The notes under the pieces were generated by a model. The model ran no database searches and was not told the DNA's origin. It saw nothing but the letters and a program-made list of their open reading frames with translations. DNA of 48,157 bases from Nitrospirota bacterium. GTDB taxonomy: Bacteria > Nitrospirota > Thermodesulfovibrionia > Thermodesulfovibrionales > UBA9159. Positions 1 to 6,684 of the stretch are shown one piece after another (within the stretch, counting starts at the first letter, position 1; each line of letters opens with the position of its first letter). A program made the position numbers and the translations under genes. The stretch is taken from the NCBI GenBank assembly GCA_023475105.1, contig JAMCWJ010000056.1, positions 1 to 48,157 on the forward strand. The letters run 5' to 3'.

Positions 1-7
1 TTTCTCT

Positions 8-77
8 GTCATTCCGGCTTGTCCGGAATCTTTCCGAAAAAGAAGGATTCCCGACGCGCTTCGCTTGCAGGAATGAC
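8..77. repeat. Nested inverted repeat with ATTCC/GGAAT arms
   Basis: The outer arms are GTCATTCC and GGAATGAC. Inside lie the smaller palindromes CCGGCTTGTCCGG and a second arm GATTCCCG. The same building blocks recur near 20975-21065, 21853-21920, 24046-24066 and 29605-29668. The arms resemble the neisserial dRS3 type (ATTCCC, eight bases, GGGAAT), so this looks like a dispersed palindromic repeat and not a gene. Confidence 0.6.
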
Positions 78-356
78 AAGTGAGAGGAGTTCACTTTTTG
101 TGAGTTCCTCACTTGCCTGTCCAATCCCATGGAAACCGGCTATGTACAATGCTTTGCTGAGTTTACTGTGCAAATTTTTTGCAACGTTAAGGTTAAGTTT
201 GCGGTTTGTGAGCTTCCTTGCGCCTTGCCCTGTGCGCTCTCCTTGTGCTCCCTGCTTTGCTAGCTTGCAGGCTTGTCAGCTTGTCGCTTGCAAACTGCTT
301 GCCCAAAGTGAGCCGTTTGGTGCAAAATATCCGATACACCTGATGAAAGGGGACAG
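78..356. other. Gene-free leader with a short octamer array (262-302)
   Basis: I see no convincing gene here; the open frames are low-complexity repeat translations. Bases 262-302 hold an array of the eight-base unit NGCTTGNN that is common later in the window. A ribosome-binding site, AAAGGGGAC, lies just before the ATG at 357. The promoter of the lipid A operon may lie upstream of the window. Confidence 0.45.
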
Positions 357-1268
357 ATGCCGCTAAAGGTCGCAGTAGTGGGGGCGGGATATCTCGGGCA
401 GCACCACGCAAGGATCTATTCGGAGCTTCCGGAGGCCGAGCTTGTGGGCGTGGTCGATACCGATGAAGAAAGGGCGAAAGAGGTCGCCGCGAAATACGGC
501 GCCGGGGCGTACAGCGATTACAGGGACATTCTCGGGGGCGTTGCCGCGCTGAGCATTGCGGTGCCGACGACGCGCCATTTCGAAATCGCCCTCGACTGTA
601 TCCGTGCGGGCAAGGACCTCCTTGTCGAAAAGCCCTTCACCGCCACCCTGCCCGAGGCGGATGAACTGATGGCCGAGGCGGAAAAAAGGGAGGCCATACT
701 GCAGGTCGGACATCTCGAGAGGTACAACCCAGGGTTTGTCGCGCTGTCCCGGATGGTCGAGGGACCACGGTTTCTCGATGCTGTGAGGCTTTCTCCTTTC
801 CTCGACAGGTGTTTTGACGTGGATGTCACCCTCGACCTGATGATACATGACGTCGACATACTGCTGTCTCTGGTCGCCTCGCCGGTAAAAAGCCTCGGGG
901 CGTTCGGCTTCTCGCTCGTAACGAAGAAGATCGACGAGGCCAGGGTCTGGATAGAATTCGAAAACGGGACAAAGGCGTCGCTCGTCGCGAGCCGCATTGC
1001 ACCGCACAAACAGAGGAGGCTACGGGTGTTCCAGGGGGACTCGTTGCTGGAACTCGATTATCAGACTTCCGCTGTCGAGCGCCGTTCACTTCGAAACCGC
1101 CTCGATCCGGAGCGCTTTCAGCCGGAACACCGCGAGCCGCTGAGGGAAGAGCTGAAGGATTTCATCCGGTGCGTTGCGGGAAGGGAAAGGCCCCGGGTCT
1201 CCGGCAGAGAAGCGAGGAACGCACTGAAGGTGGTGCTCGAAATAAATGCTGCACTGGAGAGGCGCTGA
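357..1268 (+). CDS. gnnA: Gfo/Idh/MocA oxidoreductase, probable UDP-GlcNAc 3-dehydrogenase GnnA
   Basis: This 303-residue protein has the family layout. It starts with an N-terminal Rossmann fold (VGAGYLGQHH near residues 8-17), carries the EKP motif at 91-93, and ends in the C-terminal alpha/beta domain with a conserved His/Asp stretch (MIHDVDIL). GnnA oxidises the 3-OH of UDP-GlcNAc, after which GnnB transaminates the ketone to give UDP-GlcNAc3N for amide-linked lipid A. The specific assignment rests on context: the next genes, joined by ATGA-type overlaps, are a DegT-family aminotransferase, lpxB, an MsbA-like flippase and waaA. On sequence alone it could be another sugar dehydrogenase. 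The start is supported by AAAGGGGAC upstream. Confidence 0.75.
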   Translation: MPLKVAVVGAGYLGQHHARIYSELPEAELVGVVDTDEERAKEVAAKYGAGAYSDYRDILGGVAALSIAVPTTRHFEIALDCIRAGKDLLVEKPFTATLPEADELMAEAEKREAILQVGHLERYNPGFVALSRMVEGPRFLDAVRLSPFLDRCFDVDVTLDLMIHDVDILLSLVASPVKSLGAFGFSLVTKKIDEARVWIEFENGTKASLVASRIAPHKQRRLRVFQGDSLLELDYQTSAVERRSLRNRLDPERFQPEHREPLREELKDFIRCVAGRERPRVSGREARNALKVVLEINAALERR

Positions 1269-2359
1269 TGATACCTATGGTCGATTTGGGAAAACAGTTC
1301 GGAGAAATAAGGGAAGAGGTCCTGAAGATGATGAACGAGATACTGGAGAGTTCCCAGTATATCCTCGGCCCGAAGGTGCACGAATTCGAGAAGAAGATCT
1401 CAGAGTACACGGGAGTCTCCGATGCCCTTGGCGTCGCCTCCGGGACGGATGCGCTCCATCTGTCGGTCGAGGCGCTCGGCATAGGTGAAGGCGACGAGGT
1501 GATCACGACGCCCTTCACCTTTTTTGCGACGGCCGAGGCGATCATCTATACCGGGGCGCGGCCGGTCTTTGTCGATATAGAACTCGACACCTTCACGATC
1601 GATTGCAGCAGGATCGAGGAAAAGATCACCCGCAGGACCAAGGCGATCCTGCCCGTCCACCTCTTCGGCCACCCCTGCGACATGAAGGCGGTCATGGCGA
1701 TCGCGAAAAAGCATAACCTCTTCGTGATCGAGGACTGCGCGCAGGCGATCGGCGCCGGAGTGAACGGGAAAAAGGTGGGGAGTTTCGGCAATACCGGGTG
1801 CTTCAGCTTCTATCCCAGCAAGAACCTCGGCGCTTACGGCGACGGAGGGTTGATAACCCTCAATGACCGAGGGCTCTCCGGGACGCTCACGAGCCTTAGG
1901 AACCACGGCTCGAAGGGTTCCTACATGCATGATTCAGTCGGGTTCAACAGCAGGCTCGACGAACTCCAGGCGGGCGTGCTCCTGGTCAAGCTCGGAAGAC
2001 TCGACGAATACAACAGGAAACGGAGGCAGAAGGCCTCCCTCTATAGGGAATTCCTTTGCGACGCGGCCCGCTGTCCTTCGGAAAAGAAGGGCGCATACCA
2101 CGTCTACAACCAGTACACGATCCTGTCGGGGAACAGGGACGGGATACAGAAAATGCTCAGGGAAAACGGGGTATCTTCGGTCGTCTACTATCCGAAGCCC
2201 CTTCATCTCCAGAAGGCGCTCGGCTATCTTGGCTGCAGGGAGGGCGACTTCCCCTGCGCTGAGCAGGCCTCGCGCGAGGTGCTCTCCCTGCCTATGTATC
2301 CCGAACTCGACGCCTCGGATATCGAAAAGATCGCGGAGATCATCAGAAAGGCTGCCTGA
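1268..2359 (+). CDS. gnnB: DegT/DnrJ/EryC1 aminotransferase, probable GnnB
   Basis: This is a 363-residue PLP-dependent sugar aminotransferase. The Schiff-base lysine is Lys185 in the motif FYPSKNLGAYGDGG, and the PLP-binding SGTDAL and IEDCAQA motifs are present. The chosen start overlaps the gnnA stop (ATGA) and gives MIPMVDL, the usual family N-terminus; an earlier in-frame start would add 33 unrelated residues. GnnB-type enzymes convert UDP-3-keto-GlcNAc to UDP-GlcNAc3N using glutamate. The pairing with gnnA and direct linkage to lpxB support the lipid A role over an O-antigen aminosugar role. Confidence 0.75.
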   Translation: MIPMVDLGKQFGEIREEVLKMMNEILESSQYILGPKVHEFEKKISEYTGVSDALGVASGTDALHLSVEALGIGEGDEVITTPFTFFATAEAIIYTGARPVFVDIELDTFTIDCSRIEEKITRRTKAILPVHLFGHPCDMKAVMAIAKKHNLFVIEDCAQAIGAGVNGKKVGSFGNTGCFSFYPSKNLGAYGDGGLITLNDRGLSGTLTSLRNHGSKGSYMHDSVGFNSRLDELQAGVLLVKLGRLDEYNRKRRQKASLYREFLCDAARCPSEKKGAYHVYNQYTILSGNRDGIQKMLRENGVSSVVYYPKPLHLQKALGYLGCREGDFPCAEQASREVLSLPMYPELDASDIEKIAEIIRKAA

Positions 2360-3546
2360 TGAAGACCGTCATGATCGTTGCCGGGGAGAGTTCCGGTGAG
2401 CTCTACGGCTCGCTTCTCGCGAAGGCCCTGAAGGCCCTCTGGCCGGACGTGAGGCTCGTCGGCATAGGGGGCGAGCGGATGAAGGAAGCGGGGGTCGAGC
2501 TCCTTTCCGGGATATCGAGCTCCCTCGGGTTGACGGAGGTCCTCCAGTCTTTTTCGAGGGTCCGCGAGTCCTTCAGAAAGACGGTGGCGGCCCTGACGGA
2601 AGTTGCCCCCGCAGTCGTGGTGCTCATCGATTATCCCGACTTCAATTTCAAGGTCGCGAGGCTCGCGAAGAGGCGGGGGATAAAAGTGCTTTACTACGTG
2701 AGTCCCCAGGTGTGGGCATGGAGGAGGGGAAGAGTCAGGACGATGGGGGAGATCACGGACAAGATCGCGGTGATCCTTCCCTTCGAAGAGGAGATTTACA
2801 GGAAGGCCGGGATACCCTGCGAATTCGTCGGGCACCCGATCATGGAAGAGATAGAGGCATACGAAGCGGAAAACCCTGAGCGCGGTCCGGCGTCCGAAGT
2901 CCAGGGCCCGGGAGAAACAAGGAAGAGCGGTCCGACGATCGCGCTTCTTCCCGGGAGCAGGCCGAACGAACTGAAGAGTCTTTTGCCCGTGTTCGTCGAC
3001 TTTGTGGGAAGGGCGAAGGAAGAGTTCGGGCCGTGCAGGTGCGTCATGCCTCTCGCCCCGAACGTTGAGACGGAAAAATTTACGGGGGCCCTCGGAGCTC
3101 TCGGGAAGCTGGGGGTGGAGTGTACGAGGGGAGGGGCCACGGCGGTCCTCGCTTCCTCGGACATGGCGGTCGTCGCCTCCGGGACCGCTACGCTTCAGGC
3201 CGCGCTGCTCGGCGTGCCGATGGTCGTCGTCTACAAGGTATCGCCCCTTACCTACTCCATCGGGAAGAGAGTGCTGAACGTGAAGCACATATCGCTCGTG
3301 AACATCGTCGCGGGCGAAGAAGTCGTTCCCGAGCTCATCCAGCGCCGCGCCGACGCAGAGAGTATAATGAAACAGTGCAGAAAGATTTTGTATGATGAAA
3401 GCTGCAGGGCTTCGATGAGTTCCTCCTTCAGAAAGATACGTCGTCTCTTTTCCGGAAAGCATCCGTCGCGCAGCGTGGCAGGCATCATAGGCGGGATGGC
3501 AGGGTGGGCTCCGCGCGGAACGGGAGACCTCCCGGGGGAGAGCTGA
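2359..3546 (+). CDS. lpxB: Lipid-A-disaccharide synthase LpxB
   Basis: LpxB (GT19) joins UDP-2,3-diacylglucosamine to lipid X at the inner membrane to form the beta-1,6 disaccharide of lipid A. The 395-residue product shows the family signature from the start (AGESSGELYGS), the VLIDYPDFN stretch, YVSPQVWAWRRGR, a GHPI motif, LLPGSR and a late SGTATLQAAL segment. A non-conserved linker follows GHPIMEEIE. The start codon overlaps the stop of gnnB, and the last codons overlap the start of the flippase gene, so the five-gene unit is almost certainly translationally coupled. Confidence 0.95.
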   Translation: MKTVMIVAGESSGELYGSLLAKALKALWPDVRLVGIGGERMKEAGVELLSGISSSLGLTEVLQSFSRVRESFRKTVAALTEVAPAVVVLIDYPDFNFKVARLAKRRGIKVLYYVSPQVWAWRRGRVRTMGEITDKIAVILPFEEEIYRKAGIPCEFVGHPIMEEIEAYEAENPERGPASEVQGPGETRKSGPTIALLPGSRPNELKSLLPVFVDFVGRAKEEFGPCRCVMPLAPNVETEKFTGALGALGKLGVECTRGGATAVLASSDMAVVASGTATLQAALLGVPMVVVYKVSPLTYSIGKRVLNVKHISLVNIVAGEEVVPELIQRRADAESIMKQCRKILYDESCRASMSSSFRKIRRLFSGKHPSRSVAGIIGGMAGWAPRGTGDLPGES

Positions 3547-5315
3547 TGGAAGCACTGAAAAGGATACTTGTCCTCGTCAAACCCTATATCGGACGTATGG
3601 TCCTGGCCGGCCTGTGCAGTTTTGCCGTCTCGGCCACCAACGGTTCTCTCGCCTGGCTCGTGAAACCGGCGGTCGACAGGGTGTTCGTCGACAGGGGGGC
3701 TTCGTATCTGATGCCTCTGAGCGCTGCGATCATGCTCGTCTTTCTCGGAAGGGGGGTCTTCTCATTCCTCCATAACTATCTTATGGGCTCCGTGGGGGCA
3801 AAGGTCGTAAGGGATATACGGAACCACATGTTCCGGCACATGCTCTATCTCCCGATAAGCTTCGTCCAGAAGGACTCGACGGGCGCCATGGTCTCGCGCG
3901 TGCTGAACGACGCAGGCATGGTCCAGGCGGTCCTCACCTATACCGTGAAGGACCTCTTTGTCGAGGGAGGCTCCGTCGTTGTTCTCATCGTCGTCGCCCT
4001 GTACCGGCGCTGGGACCTCACCTTGATCGCGATCGTGGTGCTGCCCCTCGCTTTCTATTTTGCAGCCCGCCTCGGCAAGAGGCTGAAGAGGGTGAGCGAG
4101 CGGACGCAGGAAAAGATCGCAAACCTCACGGAGATGCTCTCCGAAGGGTTTTCCGGGACGAAGATCATCAAGTCCTTCTGCCGGGAGGAGGATGAGGAGA
4201 AGAGATTCGGTGAGAGAAACCAGAGCTTCTACCGCGAGCTGATGCGCTCCACGAGGATCTCGGAGGCGACGGGCCTGATGATGGAGTTCGTCGGAGGCGT
4301 CGGCATAGGGTTCGTCGTGTGGTATGGGGGTAGCCTCGTGATCGGCGGCAAGATGACGGCCGGTGATTTTTTCTCCTTCCTCGCGGCGATCTTCCTGATC
4401 TATACGCCCGCAAAGAGACTGGCGGCGGCGCAGAACAGCCTCCAGCAGGTGAGGGCGCCCCTCGAAAGGGTCGACCGGCTCCTGGCCGAGCCGATGGAAG
4501 GGGGAGGCGATACCGCCCTTGAAGGGTTCAGGGATGAGATCGTTTTTGACGAGGTCTCCTTCAGGTACGAGGGAACGGACGACGATGCGCTGAACGGCGT
4601 TTCCCTCGCGGTGAAGAAGGGGGAGATCGTCGCGCTGGTCGGAAGGAGCGGAGCGGGGAAGACGACCTTTGTCGATCTCATCCCGCGCTTCTACAGGCCC
4701 GTCGGGGGAAGGATCCTGATGGACGGCATGGACGTCTCGAAGGCGACGCTCAAGTCTCTCCGGTTCCTTATCGGCATCGTGAGCCAGGACGTCATCCTCT
4801 TTAACGACACGGTGAGGGCGAATATCGCTTACGGGAAGCCCGGGGCCTCTGAGGAAGAGATCGTGAGCGCGGCGAAGGCCGCCTATGCCCATGATTTCAT
4901 CCTCGAACTGCCGAAGGGCTACGACACGGTGATCGGTGAAAGGGGGATCAGGCTTTCCGGGGGCCAGAAGCAGAGGCTCTCGATCGCGCGTGCGATACTG
5001 AAGAACCCGCCCATACTGATCCTCGATGAGGCGACCTCGTCCCTCGATACAGCCTCGGAGGTCATGGTCCAGCGCGCCCTCGAAAACTTGATGAACGACA
5101 GGACCGCCTTTGTGATCGCGCACAGGCTCTCGACAGTGAGGAGGGCGAGCAGGATCATCGTGATGGACAGGGGCAGGATCATAGAGTCCGGGACGCACGA
5201 GGAACTGCTTGCCTCGGGGGGGATGTACCAGAAGCTCCACAGCCTCCAGTTCGACGATGCCGCGCTCCCGGAGCTGACAGAAGACAGTCTTGCGCCCGGG
5301 GAACGCGGTAGCTGA
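3546..5315 (+). CDS. msbA: Lipid A export ABC transporter, MsbA type
   Basis: This 589-residue half-transporter has an N-terminal six-helix membrane domain (to about residue 310) and a C-terminal ATPase. Walker A (GRSGAGKTT) is near residue 366, the signature LSGGQ at 470-474, Walker B with DEATSSLD near 490, and the switch histidine in AHRLST. MsbA homodimers flip the lipid A core across the inner membrane. The start at 3546 overlaps the lpxB stop and gives MEALKRIL; the longer open frame adds 14 residues inside lpxB. Its position between lpxB and waaA supports MsbA over a peptide or drug exporter. Confidence 0.9.
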   Translation: MEALKRILVLVKPYIGRMVLAGLCSFAVSATNGSLAWLVKPAVDRVFVDRGASYLMPLSAAIMLVFLGRGVFSFLHNYLMGSVGAKVVRDIRNHMFRHMLYLPISFVQKDSTGAMVSRVLNDAGMVQAVLTYTVKDLFVEGGSVVVLIVVALYRRWDLTLIAIVVLPLAFYFAARLGKRLKRVSERTQEKIANLTEMLSEGFSGTKIIKSFCREEDEEKRFGERNQSFYRELMRSTRISEATGLMMEFVGGVGIGFVVWYGGSLVIGGKMTAGDFFSFLAAIFLIYTPAKRLAAAQNSLQQVRAPLERVDRLLAEPMEGGGDTALEGFRDEIVFDEVSFRYEGTDDDALNGVSLAVKKGEIVALVGRSGAGKTTFVDLIPRFYRPVGGRILMDGMDVSKATLKSLRFLIGIVSQDVILFNDTVRANIAYGKPGASEEEIVSAAKAAYAHDFILELPKGYDTVIGERGIRLSGGQKQRLSIARAILKNPPILILDEATSSLDTASEVMVQRALENLMNDRTAFVIAHRLSTVRRASRIIVMDRGRIIESGTHEELLASGGMYQKLHSLQFDDAALPELTEDSLAPGERGS

Positions 5316-5316
5316 G

Positions 5317-6684
5317 ATGTTTGTCCTCTATAGTCTCCTTTACTCGGCTGCGCTTCTCCTGCTTCTGCCCTTCGAGTACTTCAAACGGCCGCGAGAGCTG
5401 CGCGGGAGGTGGCTCAGAGAGAGGATGGGTTCCGCCGGGGCGGCATCTGAAGGCCTGGATTCGAAACCCGTCTGGATCCATGCGGTCTCCGTGGGCGAGG
5501 TGATCGCGGCGGCGCCCTTTATCGCGGGACTGAAGGAGAGACACCCGTCACTTCCCGTGGTCCTTTCGACGGTCACGGACACGGGGCAGAAGGTGGCCCG
5601 TGAAAAGCTCGCAGGGGCCGCGGAAGTCTTCTACCTTCCTTTCGATCTGGTCTTTATCGTCAGACGCGCGATGAGGAGGCTGAGACCCGCCCTCTTCGTC
5701 GCGATCGAGACCGAGCTGTGGCCCAATATCTTCAGGACCTGCAAAAAGGAAGGCGTCCCCGTCCTTGTGCTGAATGGAAGGCTCTCCGAGAAGTCTTTCA
5801 GGGGCTACAGGAAGATACGCTTTTTCATCTCGCGCGTGCTTTCGCGCGTCGATCTCTTCTGCATGCAGGAGAAGGTCTATCAGGAGAGGATAAAGGCCCT
5901 CGGCGTGGAAGAGGACAGGGTGAGGGTGACGGGGAATTTCAAATTCGACATAAAACCCTCGGGAACGCTTCCGGAATGGGCGGGGTCGCTGGGTTCGCCC
6001 GTTGTCGTTGCGGGGAGCACCCACGAAGGAGAAGAGGAACTGATCATCTCGGTCTTCAGTGAGCTGAATCAGGATTTCCCCGGGTTGAACCTCGTCCTTG
6101 CGCCGAGGCATCCGGAGCGGTTCGGCAGAGTCGAGACACTCGTGAAGGAGAGGGGACTGCCCTGTGTGAGGAGGTCGGCCCTTGCCCGTGGTTCGCAGCT
6201 CATCGCTCATCGCAGCGAGGGTAATTTCTCCTACAGTCAACCGTCAGCCATGAGCCATGAGCTTTCGGCCGTCGGCCGTCGGTTGTCCGGAACGGTCTTT
6301 CTCCTCGACACGATCGGGGAGCTCGCCTCCGCATACGGGGTCGCTGACGTTGCGATCATCGGAGGAAGCTTTGTCGAACGCGGAGGCCACAATCCCCTCG
6401 AGCCTGCTTTCTGGGGCAAGCCGGTCGTCTGCGGGCCCCATATGGAGAACTTCCCTTTCATCGCGGATTTTTACGGGGAGAAGGGCGCGATAGAGACCGA
6501 TGCGGAAAGGCTCTCTCACGTCCTGAAGGAACTGATCCGTTCCCCCCAGAGGAGGAAGGCCTGGGGCGAAAAGGCAAGGTCCCTTTACAACGACAAGGTA
6601 GGCGCCGTGGCGCGTTCAGTGGAGGTCCTTGAGCGTTACCTGGACGCTGAGCTCCCTCTCGCCGAAGAGAAACCTCTTTCGTAA
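5317..6684 (+). CDS. waaA: 3-deoxy-D-manno-octulosonic acid transferase WaaA (KdtA) with a repeat-derived insert
   Basis: WaaA (GT30) attaches Kdo from CMP-Kdo to the lipid A precursor at the inner membrane. The 455-residue product has an N-terminal membrane anchor, the VSVGEV motif, ETELWPN, the HEGEEE stretch, PRHPER, and the C-terminal ERGGHNPLEP motif. Between about residues 292 and 324 (bases 6190-6288) there is a stretch not expected in the family. Its DNA is made of heptamers (GCTCATC, TGAGCCA, GGCCGTC) like those in intergenic repeats elsewhere. The insert keeps the frame and lies between conserved blocks. The last 69 bases overlap the convergent peptidase gene. Confidence 0.93.
   Translation: MFVLYSLLYSAALLLLLPFEYFKRPRELRGRWLRERMGSAGAASEGLDSKPVWIHAVSVGEVIAAAPFIAGLKERHPSLPVVLSTVTDTGQKVAREKLAGAAEVFYLPFDLVFIVRRAMRRLRPALFVAIETELWPNIFRTCKKEGVPVLVLNGRLSEKSFRGYRKIRFFISRVLSRVDLFCMQEKVYQERIKALGVEEDRVRVTGNFKFDIKPSGTLPEWAGSLGSPVVVAGSTHEGEEELIISVFSELNQDFPGLNLVLAPRHPERFGRVETLVKERGLPCVRRSALARGSQLIAHRSEGNFSYSQPSAMSHELSAVGRRLSGTVFLLDTIGELASAYGVADVAIIGGSFVERGGHNPLEPAFWGKPVVCGPHMENFPFIADFYGEKGAIETDAERLSHVLKELIRSPQRRKAWGEKARSLYNDKVGAVARSVEVLERYLDAELPLAEEKPLS
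6190..6288 (+). repeat. Heptamer-type repeat inserted in frame in waaA
   Basis: This is a run of degenerate seven-base units: GCTCATC twice, then CAGCCATGAGCCATGAGC, then GGCCGTC twice. The TGAGC(C/T)A units match the intergenic arrays near 22845 and 25008. The segment is translated as a hydrophilic loop in WaaA. Confidence 0.6.

Noticed and set aside
19-366. 115-codon frame at the left edge
   Set aside because: It is a translation of palindromic and octamer repeats with no family resemblance and runs into the gnnA start.
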